Shown one piece after another: positions 1-11,354 of a stretch of DNA of 64,000 bases (positions are counted from its first letter, which is position 1; each line of letters starts with the position of its first letter). A program made the position numbers and the translations under genes. Source of the DNA: Chamaecyparis obtusa (Eukaryota > Streptophyta > Pinopsida > Cupressales > Cupressaceae); contig BSBK01001537.1 in assembly GCA_027943335.1 (NCBI GenBank), positions 327,501 to 391,500 of the forward strand. The letters are read 5' to 3'. The notes under the pieces were generated by a model. That model saw nothing but the letters and a program-made list of their open reading frames with translations, was not told the DNA's origin and ran no database searches.

Positions 1-422
1 AATACAGATCTGCAGTTGTATTGTTAAAAAATAATTAATAAATAATAATGCAAAATTTAATAAAGGATCACTGAGTATTTATGCTATATTAAATCTGATT
101 ATAAATTTACACCAATGAAGGTATGAAAGAAGGAAATCACATTGGATAAAAAGTAAGGAAGGAAAACAATTCAAATTAGCAATCAGTGCTCATAAAGAGC
201 AGATCAATTCAGAAGGTATCAGTGATCAATCGATCAAGGAAATCAATACAATTAACATTGATCCTCAGAAGAGAGAAAAGAATCTTCAGCAATCAAATAC
301 AGATTGAACCATTCAGCAATAGCACTCATCCAAGAGAGAAGTGTTCAGCATTCAAAGAGGGAAACAGCATCAAATGGAATCTGTCCAAATTACCACAGCA
401 GACTGAAAATACATAACCTGCA
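1..422. other. Flanking sequence left of element A, unassigned
   Basis: AT-rich sequence up to the TGTCATGC start of element A. The only open frame is short (76 codons, low complexity) and has no recognisable domain. By position it is probably intron of the WD40 gene seen further right, or another old repeat. I see nothing else supportable. Confidence 0.4.
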
Positions 423-2255
423 TGTCATGCCTCCACTATGGAAGTGATATCGATCATGAACAAAGGGCTGATTACAAACAGAGATGTATTAGACAGTGAA
501 CACATTATGAACGCATAAAGTGGTGATCTTAATAATAAATAGCGATTAAAGGAAGTAACTAAAGTTATAACAAATCTATGAAAAGTCACGATCAAAGAAA
601 GAAAACAATTTTGTTAGCCAACAATTAAACAAGAGGCACGTCTCTTCACAAAAAGACAGCCATATCAAAGGTCACATATCCTCAAAGAAATGATGGGTTA
701 TAAATGAAGAAGGCTGTGGTGGAGGGAAAGCCTCATTCAATAAGCAAGCAAATTACATCAAAGAAGACAATCGGCAGATCACACAAGAATATTTTAATGA
801 AGGAAGCAAAGGAATTCAAGATTGAATCTCTATTCATCTAACAGCAAATATATCAAGTGTTACCCACAATGAAAGCAGCAGCCTGATGCTCTTTTCAGAT
901 CAGTTCTTCTCAGCATTCTATAATGCATTTTCAACAATAATTATCTCTTATGTATGTGCATTCATATAATGAAATGTAAAGTGCATATGCCTGATAATGA
1001 AACTGTCTGAAATCCATCATGTATGAAGGATCAATAGTGTAAGAGGGGAGTTATAAGATGGTTATCTAAGTTGGCCTCCCTAGGGATGACCATGCTACTA
1101 GCTCCTAGGTCCAAGAGGGCTCTGATATCATTTTGCTCTTGGGATTAGATAGAACAACCAAGAGACCTCGTTTACGATCTCCTCTTTGACCTTGCAATTA
1201 TGGCTATTGTCTTTAGGGGGATGAGGCATAGATAGGGAAAGCATGTACAAGCATCCCACTATGTAGGCCATCCTAGTAGATGTTAACGATGACTGCCCAC
1301 CAAGGCCAAGAGGGCTCTGGTTCCATGTAATGACCTTCACTAGTAGGATCACTAAAACCCCAAATCTGATCTGTGTAAATTCGTCAAACAGTTGGCATGC
1401 ACTTGAATGTTTTGCTTGCAATGATGTGTTTATTGTTTTGGCATCAACTATGCAATTGAGATAACAATACCAATATGTAATAATGAACAATAGAAGAACA
1501 ATGTCGGCACCAATAACAATATTCAGAAATTCCTATCACTTGGCACCTTATAATGAACTACTCCAACAATGAGATACTCTCCTATTAATGCAATGGTCAC
1601 ACTTCTCAAGTCTGATTTCAATGACTGAATTCTGAGAGTATAATGGACTGTTTCAGATTGTAATACAATGGACTATACAATGCACTTCATTCAACTATGA
1701 CAATCCAATGTCAATGTAAATGCCACTATATCAACCCAGCTAGCAATATATGATTCCAAATGACTGTTCTCAGACTGTGACAATAATATTCAGATTACAA
1801 TGCAATGGTCTTTACAATCCTATGACAATGTGAACAATGCCCTTGCTTTGCATACCAATTCAATACAATAATATATGGCAATGTCTGAACTTAATGGACA
1901 GATTATATAGACTGTTACAACTACTGACAATATGGTATGAAATGAATGAACAGTCACTCATAAACAGTGACCTTACAATCCACACATCCCAATTATGACA
2001 AACCGATTACAATATAGCAATATCAGATTACCATAACAATGTTGACTGAGACTAACCTCTGCATACTAGTATGATTGTTATAACAGAGCACTCTCACACA
2101 TAAAAATTGACAACAATAAGATATAATGGAACCTGGTAATGCTGCAATAATGGTTGTCCAAAATGATGAAATCCAATGCCGAAGACCAGATATCAGACCG
2201 CCACCAAATCTGCCCCAATTGGCTGTTGTGTACTGTACTGTACAGTGCCGTACCA

Positions 2256-2271
2256 GGCCGTACATGTACGG
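2256..2271. repeat. 16-bp perfect palindrome inside solo LTR D
   Basis: GCCGTACATGTACGGC is its own reverse complement and sits in a patch rich in GTAC and CGTAC. The same CGTAC(G)G core is massed in the internal region of element E (24590-25028). Confidence 0.8.
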
Positions 2272-2989
2272 CACCTGCAGAAAATAAAATGCAGGGTTTC
2301 GAACCCCCAAAATGGTATCAACAGGGCCGCCACTGATGTACTAGTCTTCCTCCAAAAGCATAAAAAATATCTCCAAGTATGTTGAGAGATATGAGCAAAA
2401 TTCTGAATCCAGGCTCTGGTATAAAGTGACTGAAATGTGCCAAAATTGTCTTCAACCTTCACCAAAATGATTCACCAATTAAGTGATGAATTCCAAACCC
2501 TTATTCAACCAGTTACAAACCCTCAATATCAATTTTTCAGGTTTGCTTTTTCGGACTGCTTTTTCGGGTCTGCTAAAAATTGCCTCCTATAATTTCGGCC
2601 CTACTAAAAATGCCTCCTGAAATGCTGTTTCAATCACAAACCAACCCTTACATCAAATTCTCAATGAAGTACCAATGAGATGGCTGAGTACCAACTCCAA
2701 ATTTGCAACCCTTTAGTAGATATTTCACTATCTCAGTTATGCCAATCTAGGGGAGCGATTTGTTCCCAAAGATCGAATAGTATTTGCAGACCACAAGGCT
2801 ACAAATTGCTTCACAATGAAGAAGTAGAAGAAATCCCAAATCCAAGCATGTCAAAATGAATGCCCAAGCCCTCTATTTATTCTTTTCCTTGAGAAGTTGC
2901 TAGAACTTCTAGAAACATCCAATTATAATGTACTTTATAATAAAATAACATTATAATAATAAAGTACATTTTTCAACTCAAAATTATAA

Positions 2990-3116
2990 CAATGTAGGCT
3001 CATAACTGAATGTAGGCCCAACTACAACCGAATGTAGGCTCAAGACTAAACGTAGGCTCACTCTGGATGTAGGCTCCACTACAACTGCATGTAGGCCCAA
3101 ACTGGATGTAGGCTTT
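2990..3116. repeat. Degenerate tandem repeat with TGTAGGC core
   Basis: About seven copies of a unit of roughly 17-20 bases, each containing TGTAGGCTC or TGTAGGCCC, separated by variable CAACTGAA-like spacers. It lies near the 3' end of solo LTR D. Confidence 0.8.
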
Positions 3117-3384
3117 GTCAGCAATATGCAATCAAATGATCAACATAATGACCCTCTCTCCAAACCATTTGCCTACGAGAGTCGATGATAGGCAAATCCG
3201 TCATGCCAAACGATGTCAGCCAAAATGGGGACATGACATTCCAATCTGCTTTTGGGCTTAGTGTGGATATTGCTTCAGGTAGACCTATCACGTTTCTTCC
3301 TCCAAACCCTAATACGTTTGTATAATACTATATATTTTAAATGAATGTGATGTATTCTTGAACAGATTCTAATAATTAGAATTA

Positions 3385-3386
3385 TA

Positions 3387-3425
<39 letters not shown>

Positions 3426-3444
3426 TTATTTATTTATTTATATG
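3385..3444. repeat. TA and TTTA microsatellite in LTR A
   Basis: Long (TA)n run followed by (TTTA)n. The 3' LTR of A has a (TA)n tract in the matching place (about 31786-31823). Confidence 0.9.
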
Positions 3445-3600
3445 TATATATTTCTTGGATTATGATTGCAGGACTTAAATCCAGGATCACATTGTTTAAG
3501 GAGATATTTTACTTGGTAAAGTTGTAACCCTAACCCTAATTTGTTGCAATTATGATTTGAGGGCAAACTCTAGGGTAAATTTGGAAGGGGACATTACAAT

Positions 3601-3612
3601 TGGTATCAGAGC
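3601..3612 (+). other. Primer binding site of element A (tRNA-iMet type)
   Basis: TGGTATCAGAGC lies two bases after the 5' LTR and is complementary to the 3' end of plant initiator tRNA-Met, the usual primer of chromoviruses. Confidence 0.9.
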
Positions 3613-3648
3613 ACCGTTCTTGCCTGCCTAAGGGATAGATAATAGTTA

Positions 3649-4604
3649 ATGGAAACTAGCCAAAGGGCTCAAAGGGCTTTGAAAAGAGAAAGAAAGAAGC
3701 GTACAACCACCATGAGTGAACAAATGGGCAATGAAATGTGGGCCTTCATGGAGCAAACCAATCAAGCTCTCATGGAACAAAATGAAAAAATTGAAAGAAC
3801 AACTCAACTTCTTCTCCAAGCCATCCAAAACATGAGTGACAATAACTCTAGATCCAACCAAAACGATGGGAGGGATATCCATTCCTACCACTTTGACAAT
3901 AACATCTCAACAAGGGTACCGACACGTAGATCAATAAGACCTCCTTTCCTACCTTGGGAAGAACCTGTGGTAGAAGAGGACATCAATAATCCAATCTTTG
4001 ATAATTGGAAGAACTTGTGGAAATATACTCAAGTTTATACCTTGTAGTTAGGAGGAATGTCTCCTTTAGAGATTATTGTGATGTCCAAACGCGAGTTGCA
4101 CCAAAAAGGAAAAGAGGGTAATCTGATAAAGACTTAAAAGAAAGGATGAGTAAGATGACCCTTCCCAACTTTGTTGGTTTCAGAAAGTTCATGGCGCGTT
4201 TATGGTTATTAAAACTAGACACTTATCTTTCTCTCAGCCCCATGGCGGAAGAAAACACCGTAAAATTCGTCGCGCTTCACTTAATACGAACAACCCATGA
4301 TTGGTGGCATCATGGCCTTATAACATAAGGTCATCAACATTAACCACTTATGATTAATTTACACAAAAACTTGTCACAAGATTTGGTTGCAAGCATCCAT
4401 AATGGTATTTTAAAGAACTAACTAAAACGACAAGGAATGATAGAAGAATTCGCCACCGAATTCCAAAAGCTATCCGTCATGGTACCAAAGATTTCTCAAA
4501 GGAGACTCACATCCTTATTCATGGAAGGATTAAAAGAATCAATGAAGGGCGTGGTAAGTGCGCTCAACCCAACAAACCTTGAAGAGACAATTCAAAAGGC
4601 AATG
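3649..4604 (+). pseudogene. gag of element A, 5' and middle part
   Basis: The ATG at 3649 lies 37 bases after the primer site and opens a 132-codon frame. It has a charged start and a Gln/Glu-rich helical stretch (METSQRAQRALKRER, then WAFMEQTNQALMEQNEKIE). A TAG at 4045 closes it. Further gag core pieces follow in other frames: LPNFVGF...DWWHHG near 4160-4320, and FATEFQKLSVMVP...SLFMEGLKESMKGVV near 4445-4560. Together they give the retrotransposon gag capsid fold of Ty3 elements. The frame is cut at 4604 by insertion B, and the zinc-finger part resumes at 10757. It would form the particle core; this copy is non-functional because of the stop, the shifts and the insertion. Confidence 0.8.
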
Positions 4605-4958
4605 TGTTGATGTTTGTAGCCTAAGTTGCTGGTTTGGATTCGGGTTTGAAATTAGTTCGAAATTTTTTTGGGCTGGGTTCGATTCGTTTTGGGTTTGTTC
4701 GTACTAGAATTTAAAAAATAAAAAAAATATATATATCTATATGTAAACATATGCAGCAACAAATAAGTTCATACATTACTATGCTAATAATAAAGCAACA
4801 TAGCAAAATACACCACATATATTGTTGTTTTAGTTCAAATGACATAACAAAATGTCAAAAATACACCACCATATGAGTGTTTCGGTTCAAAAACAATAAC
4901 GTCAACATTAATAATCACTATCAGTCTTCATCAGTGATCAAAATATCATAAAAAATCA

Positions 4959-7378
4959 TCAAAAATCATCAAACAAATCATCATCATTATGCTGTTGCAG
5001 ATTAGAAGCACAAACAATGCCACTAGCATTAGTACTAGCAGCCTCAGGATCAGCCTCAACATCACTATGTAGCTCACGATCACCATCATCAATTGCAAGT
5101 GCATCAAAGTGGGCTTCCAACTCCGCAAACTCTGGTTCAACATCCCAATGATGCGCCTCCCCTTTTTTGTAAGTATTTTCTGTGTGTTGTGAGCCTCAAG
5201 TTTGAATGCACAAAGACCAAGTTATTTGCCTTCTTGGAGTTTATTTGGTTGCATTTTATTGAGTGGATGAAGGAGTATGTGCTCCAGTTCCTCTCAGATG
5301 ATGATGAACTAGCAACCTAGCAATATTTACAATTTTGAAATTAGAGAGTTTAAGAGTTTTGAATATAAATTTTTAAAATATAAATTCAATATTGAATAGA
5401 AATTAGAATCTTAAGAGTATAGAACTTACTTGTGATAAAATTTTGATGGCAATGGGTTGCAGGAGTTGGTACATTTGTCCATGGAAGTACCACCATTTAT
5501 GAGCATCAGCATTTTTCTTGTCTACAAGAGCTTCAAGACCACAATCATTGGTGCTCATGAAACTCATGAATTTAGACCTCACTGTAGGTTGTAGGTGCTC
5601 GGGAAAGAGTCTTCGAAGGGCTGCCTTGTACCCTTGAGCAACTTCAGGATCTCTATATGGGGCAACTCTAGTGGTACTCTCACTGAGGATCGACTGGCTA
5701 TAGAACTTGGGGCTCAATGCAAAGGCAAGTAGATGCAAAGGGGTAGTCATTTTGTTCCACCTCTCTACCATGATTACCTGTAGCTCCTTGAAGAACTTTT
5801 CATCTGGATCTTCCTCTTTCTCATTTATGATATTTCTAATATCCTCAATCATGGAGTCAATGCCATCATATACCTCACCCAAGCAAGGCCTATCCATGTC
5901 AGTGTATCGGATCATGCTCAAAATAGGCTCGGTGAACTTCAGAAGGTACTCAACACGATCCCACCAAGAGCCATCTAGTATCAATGCCTTAATGGCAGCT
6001 GCCTTGGCATTATTAGATTGCCTCCATATGCTTCAATTAGCATTGATTACCATTCTAGACAATGCCTCTTTAACCTTGACAAGGCGTCTCAAAACAATAG
6101 TGTTGGAGCAAAGCGGGTCTCGGCAACCTATTTTAAGATCAAAAGATTCAAAACAATAATTAAAATTAAGATCAAGATTAAAGTGACTACAATTCTAAAA
6201 GATGTTCAAATTTTAAACAATTGAACTTACCTTCAAGAGCTCCAATTTCGAGAATTGTCTATGGCTTGAGTCATATGGTGGTTCGTGACAAACATTTGGA
6301 TCTCCTGTGCCTCTTCATACTTTTTTTTAATCCACTCAATCTTAGTGCCAATTTTTTGCAGCATTAGGTTGAGTGATTGCATAGCACAAGGTGTCCAAAA
6401 AATGTGTTCGAAGTGCTCCTCAACCAATAAGCCGGCAGCCCTACAATTCTTGGCATTGTCGGTTATTACTTGAACTTTATTTTGAGGGCCAACTTGCTCA
6501 ATGGCTTGGATGAGAATGTTTGCAATGAAAGGACCGTCCTTCACCTCTCCTTCACAATCCACAACTTTTAGAAACATTGCACCTCTTGTGGACATTGCAA
6601 TGACATTGACCAAAGGACGATTTCTCGCATCTTTCCATCCATCTGATACTATGGTCACACCTGTTTCGATCCATGAATCCTTGATGGGCTGCATGGAAGC
6701 CTCTACATTGATCACCTCCCTATCCAATAAAGTGGTGCACACCTTCTCAGAACCCGGGCCCTTGAACCCCTTCGGAGCCTCATTAATTGATCTCACCATT
6801 CTTTGCCAATACGGTGAGCGAACAACATTAAACGCCAATCCACATGCATAGACGCATCTCGCTATTGCTTCCTCAGCAATGTCTCTAGCTTCATTTTGAA
6901 ATGATGTTTCCAAGGGCCCCATTGCTCTTTTCTGTACTAGTTCTTGAGGACCACGCAAGAATGGATGGCCCTCTACGGGTGGCTCATTGGGTGTGGAAGT
7001 TGAAGACATAGATGATATTTTTGGTTTTTTCCTAGTATTTTGCAAAGGATGAGAACTTGACCTCCCAGCTGCTTTGTCTGCTTGTTTTTGCTCTTGAATA
7101 TATTTGTTCACAATGTGGTTTGGAAGAAGGGTTTTAGTTAGTACCCCATTAACTCTTGGTCTCCCTGTACAAAATTTAATGCCCTGTTGAGGAATAAAGC
7201 ACAAATGTGCTTTCACTCTACTGTAAGAGCTACTAGATTCCTCTTTGCAATGGCTGCAAATCCACACATAACCTCCTCCACCTGGCATTGGTCTAACCAT
7301 TTCCACATATTTCCATAGTGGAGAGTGTTTGTCTATTTTGAAGCGGGAGTTTTTGGTGCTAGAAGCACTTGCAGCCAT
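4959..7378 (-). pseudogene. hAT transposase with BED and DUF659 domains, lightly damaged
   Basis: Three coding blocks with clear splice signals on the - strand: 7378-6231 (donor GTAAGT at 6230), 6127-5430 (acceptor ending at 6128, donor GTAAGT at 5429) and 5316-4959. Block 1 has a BED zinc finger at about residues 40-72 (WICSHC then RVKAHL) and DUF659 at about 195-345 (VSDGWKDARNRPLVN, DNAKNCRAAG). Block 2 starts VAETRFA, as expected for this family. Block 3 has the dimerisation region (SERNWSTYSFIHS, VFVHSNLRL). It would cut and paste F in the nucleus. Lesions: a one-base shift just before the first donor, another near 6105, a TGA at 6033-6035, and a shift in the last block. The order of domains is complete, so this is a recently killed full-length copy. 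The ATG at 7378 is the only start upstream of the BED finger. Confidence 0.9.
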
Positions 7379-7774
7379 TCTTTCACTTTGAGTCTGAATG
7401 ATGAATTAGAATCTATAAACAACAAACAAATCAAATTAATAAAATATAAATTAAACACACCTCTAGATTTTAGAACAGACATCTTAATTTTATTGATATA
7501 ATTATAATATTATAAATTCACCATAACACATAGTGAGATCGATCAGCTATCACTGGTCAACAAGGGGAAGATTGCAAGAAATGATGAAGGCTGGTCACAA
7601 CAAACAATAGAAAACGAAGATTGTGATCTACAGGCATCATCCACACCAGCAATGGGAGCAAATCACTGATATATCCAATTATTACATTGTATCGAAAATA
7701 TAGTCTCCACGAAAGGATTGATAATGGAATGGGGAGAAGAGTTCAAGTCAACAAGGAAGAACCTTTATCTATTA

Positions 7775-8065
7775 TCCAGCCTTGAATCTATTCAATGGTT
7801 ACATAGTTCGAAACAGGAGAGTAATAGTAGATATAAGAAATATTAGATCTGGAATATTATCCAGCCTTGAATCTATATAAATATAATGGTTACATAGTTT
7901 GAAACAGGAGAGTAATGTTAGAGTAATAGCTGAGCGAAATACTCGTGAGTTTTGCAGCCACAAAATACCCAAACCCGTGAGTCTTGCAGCCGAGCGAAAT
8001 GAGTCTTGCAACTGAGCGAAATAGCCGAGCAATAATAATAGCCGAGCGATAATAATAAAACTTTC
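7775..8065. repeat. Subterminal direct repeats of hAT element F
   Basis: A stretch of about 50 bases starting TATTATCCAGCCTTGAATC (near 7777) is repeated near 7857. It is followed at 7925-8060 by at least five copies of an AGCCGAGCGAAATA-like motif in varied contexts. Such subterminal arrays are typical transposase-binding regions in hAT elements; that role is inferred here. Confidence 0.6.
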
Positions 8066-8673
8066 CTTTCATACTAGCGTTAAAAACTTTAGGGTTTAAA
8101 TTTTTTAAAACAATAAAAAAACAAGTTTAAAATTAAAACAACTGGCGTTGAAAGTCAAAACACACCTAAATTCGTCCCGGGTTCGAATGTGCATTTCCAA
8201 ATTCCTGCAAAACGGTGAAAAATTCGGCCAAGGTCCGTTTTCGCGAATTTTGGCCGAATTACACAATCAAATACCGAATTCGCATCGAATTCCAATTACC
8301 TACGAATTGAATGGCGAATCCGGGATTGGACCATCGAATATGGCAACTTAGTTTGTAGCATCAGTTAGATAAATGATACTAACTATATGATTATTATGAG
8401 AAATGATTTATTCTATATATACATATATATCAATATATATAATAATTGATATTACTATATACATTGATATATATAAAGTTAGATTATAATTATTCTCATA
8501 ATAACTAACTAGTTAAATTGATAAAATAAATTAATGAATAGACATGTTCCATGAAGGGACATGTCTCTTCTTGTCCTTGTCATTTATAAATACAAAGCGA
8601 TCGATGCATTTGGAAAACACATACAATCATAAGGAGTTCTATTACATTTGCAATGATCCTAAAAACTTTAACA

Positions 8674-8685
8674 TGGTATCAGAGC
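8674..8685 (+). other. Primer binding site of element B (tRNA-iMet type)
   Basis: TGGTATCAGAGC begins immediately after the left LTR end (TTTAACA). Confidence 0.9.
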
Positions 8686-9723
8686 CAAGTTGCAAATGTA
8701 AGAGAGTAGTTTGTTGATGGTGAATGTGTGACTGTCTCAGAAAATACAATCTCAGTACGAGGACCATATCTCAAAAATGCACCGTTGGATTTTGCTGAAT
8801 TTTGGATATGTTGGTGATAAACAAATTTAGAAGAATCTCACTGGAGCGATTGGAGAGAAAAATGTCAGGTTCAAAAGTTATGACCGACTGTGTACGTGTC
8901 TATGCAAAATTTGTAAAAGAGTGAGGTTCCTTCTTTAAAAGCCTAACCGCTTGAAGGGAGATCTGATCATATTGAAGGTTGTCATAGTGTATAGAACCTT
9001 TGGATATTCAAGACAGGTCATGTGAAGAATTATGGTAATGTTCAAGAACGATGACATCATTTTGTGAATTTGCATGATATTTTCTATATGGGCTCACCTT
9101 ATAAAATGAAATACTTATATTAATGCACATAAATTTATATTAATGCACCTTATAGAATGAAATACTTATATTAACTCACATTAATTTATAAAAGATAAGT
9201 ATTTCATGTTTTATTAATGCACATAAATTTTGAGTTTGTAATTCATGCTATACTATTGGTTAGTAAAATATTTTATGCTTCTATCATTGGTATTTCCGGT
9301 TGAGATAGTTTAGTGAGCTATTTGTAATCTCTCTCTGACATACCTTCAGGACAAAAGCTCAAGATAATTACATTCAAGGGAGAAAGAACTTGATGCTTGC
9401 AAACGAATTGATGATTGAGACTAGATGCAAAGGGAGTCTGATATTTCAAAAGAGGTCAAGAAGTTGATAAACTTGAGCTTCAATGGGAGCAGATGGTTCA
9501 GTCAACTTGTGACAATCTTGATCATATTGATTGAGAGGGAGTTCATTATTGAAGGTGAAACACTTTTGAGGTAAACTTGATATAATTGATTATTATACTA
9601 ATGAATCATGAATGTTTTTAATGGGCCTGCCCCCTGTGTAAATTATGAGGAAGTGATGACTTCCAAATGATTATCACTTGTATTTGCAAAAGTTATTGGA
9701 AGGTGACGATCTTACAATAACTT

Positions 9724-10260
9724 GATCTTCTATTGTGATAGACATCTTGTGATGGTTGAAACAAATTATGATAGATGACATCTTCTATTGTGATAGACAT
9801 CTTGTGATGGCTGAAACAGATCATAATAGATGACATCTTCTATTGTGATAGACATCTTGTGATGGTTGAAACAGATCATAATAGATGATGTGAATGTTCT
9901 TATGGTAAGTGCACATTACCTATGAACATTTGTTGAGTACTTGGTGGATATCATGAGACTTGATATTCTGCAGGCCATTACTCTGAGCACTTGGTAAATA
10001 TCATGAGACTTGATATTTTGCAAGTCAATGCTCTCGATATCATGAGATGACATCTTTATGAACTCTTGAGTACTTGGTGGACATCATGAGAATTGATATT
10101 GGTAGGCCATTGCTCTAAGCACTTGGTGAATATCTTGAGAGTTGATATTCTGTAGGCCAATGCTCTTGATATCATGAGATGATATCATTATGAATTCTTG
10201 AGTACTTAGGTGAATGTCTTGTGTTGACATTATGATAGGCCGATACTCAAGATATCAAAT
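9724..10260. repeat. Hairpin-forming direct repeats in the interior of B
   Basis: Two families. The first is three copies of a 57-base unit (9724-9893) containing CTATTGTGATAGACATCTTG. The second is five or so copies of a unit with GAGTACTTGGTGRATATCATG and a following ATATCATGAGACTTGATAT element (9930-10260). Many units contain inverted repeats such as GATATCA-5 nt-TGATATC. Reverse-oriented copies of both families occur in element G (44270-44474 and 49773-50080). Confidence 0.85.
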
Positions 10261-10419
10261 GGATAGAATCACCGATGGAGGCAATCCACACATTGAGACT
10301 ATGTTTCTATTGATTACATCACGAGGATGATGCCTTTATTGCTTACATCATATGATTGATGTGTCAAGTGTCTTAAGTGTTGACATTGGATTGATTTATC
10401 CTCCCTAGCTAAGAGGGAG

Positions 10420-10751
10420 TGTTGATGTTTGTATCATCGGTCAGATAAATAATACTGACTATATGATTATTATGAGAAATGATTTATTCTATATATACAT
10501 ATATATTAATATATATAATAATTAATATTACTATATATATATATATATATATAAAGTTAGATTAGAATTTTTCTCTTAATTACTAATTAGTTAAATTGAT
10601 AAAATAAACTAATGAATAGACATGTCCCATGAAGGGACATGTCTCTTCTTGTCCTTGTCATGTATAAATACAAAGAGATCAATGCATTTGGAAAACACTT
10701 ACAATCATAAGGAGTTCTATTACATTTGCAATGATCCTAAAAACTTTAACA
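10420..10751 (+). repeat. Right LTR of element B
   Basis: 332 bases, TGTTGATG to TTTAACA, aligned to the left LTR. It is preceded by the polypurine tract AAGAGGGAG (10411-10419) and followed by the second caatg duplication. Confidence 0.92.
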
Positions 10752-11354
10752 CAATGCAATTAGAAATTACCCCATCAAAAGATAAGCTCAAAAGCTTTGC
10801 ATCAAACACACACTCCAAGTATCCTCATAAAGATGTTAGGCATAAGAAGGAACTTTGAAGGACAACATGCTTTCATTGTAATAAGAAATGGGAGCACGGA
10901 CATGTACGCCAACAAGATAGCGCCATAAAACGACAAGATGACCTAAAAAAGAGGAATTTGTGCTTCAAGTATAATGGAACCTGGACACATATGTGGAAAG
11001 GGAAGTTGAGCTCATAATATAGAAGCAACCTCTGACAAAGAAACAAAAGAAAACCCTAGCAAGAAGACAAAGTACAATTATGAAGAGCATGGAACTTTAG
11101 CTACCATCTCTCAAGCCTCCAAACATCATGCAATTTGAATCAAAAGTACTAAGATTATCACCCTCATGGATAGTGGGACATCCGAGAACTTCATTGATGA
11201 GAAATTATTTGCAAAAAGGAAATTGGAAACCAAGAACTTAAGGGCTTTACAATAGCCCTAGCTATTGGAGCGACGACTCAATGCACAAAGATAATTCTTC
11301 AACTAGAAATCACCATTGGGAAACACACCATTAAGGAGGATTTTATGTCCAATA
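10752..11354 (+). pseudogene. gag zinc finger and protease start of element A
   Basis: Continuation of A's gag after insertion B. A zinc-finger remnant with CFHCNKKWEHGH (about 10868-10905) is followed by a second, mutated cysteine motif (LCFKYNGTW). Near 11165 the aspartic protease active site appears as MDSGTSENFIDEKLF. The frame has stops and shifts and is cut at 11354 by element C. The missing end of the protease (DVILGTPW) is found right after C at about 17440. This piece would have matured the polyprotein; it cannot function now. Confidence 0.75.

Larger units (their letters stand above)
1326..3238 (+). mobile_element. Insertion D: 1.9-kb solo LTR
   Basis: It starts TGTAATGACC and ends GGGGACATGACA, flanked by the 5-bp duplication ttcca (1321-1325 and 3239-3243). 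The 3' LTR of A reads through this point without the insert (ggttccaaccaac near 31651), which confirms the boundaries. It has no PBS, polypurine tract or coding domain, so a solo LTR is the simplest reading. It carries a CGTAC-rich palindromic patch near 2235-2272 and a short tandem array near 2990-3116. Confidence 0.85.
423..3598 (+). repeat. 5' LTR of element A, split by solo LTR D
   Basis: The start TGTCATGC and the following bases match 20515 onward, directly after the chromodomain. The end GGGGACATTACA precedes the primer site by two bases and matches the end at 31943. Between 1326 and 3238 it is interrupted by insertion D. Without D and its duplicated ttcca it is about 1258 bases. Confidence 0.85.
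4621..8351 (-). mobile_element. Element F: hAT DNA transposon
   Basis: The ends are inverted: CTAAGTTGC on the left, GCAACTTAG on the right. The 8-bp target duplication tttgtagc (4613-4620 and 8352-8359) is the hallmark of the hAT superfamily. It carries a transposase gene on the - strand (4959-7378) with BED, DUF659 and hAT dimerisation regions. It sits in the left LTR of B, so it is younger than B. Its 5' side (7400-8340) holds no further gene but has direct repeats. Confidence 0.93.
4605..8673 (+). repeat. Left LTR of B, split by hAT element F
   Basis: The first 16 bases (4605-4620) are separated from the rest (8360-8673) by hAT element F; 8352-8359 is the second copy of the duplicated target. 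The rejoined LTR is 330 bases and aligns along its whole length with 10420-10751. Confidence 0.9.
4605..10751 (+). mobile_element. Element B: short non-autonomous LTR element carrying a hAT insert
   Basis: The LTR pair is 4605-8673 (330 bases once the hAT insert and its 8-bp duplication are removed) and 10420-10751 (332 bases). Both start TGTTGATGTTTGTA and end ACTTTAACA. The 5-bp duplication caatg flanks it (4600-4604 and 10752-10756), placing it in the gag of A. A tRNA-iMet primer site follows the left LTR, and a polypurine tract AAGAGGGAG precedes the right one. The 1.7-kb interior (8686-10419) has no coding domain and is filled with hairpin-forming direct repeats. The same polypurine tract and repeats occur in element G, so B is a gene-less relative that must use proteins from elsewhere. 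Confidence 0.9.

Noticed and set aside
1128..1490. 120-codon - strand frame
   Set aside because: It crosses the junction between LTR A and insertion D, so it cannot be an evolved gene.
2294..2312. tRNA B-box-like GGGTTCGAAACCC on the - strand in solo LTR D
   Set aside because: No A box, no cloverleaf and no SINE tail nearby; isolated match only.
9724..10260. CRISPR-like direct repeats
   Set aside because: Units are of unequal length, without unique constant-length spacers, and lie inside an LTR element in a plant genome.
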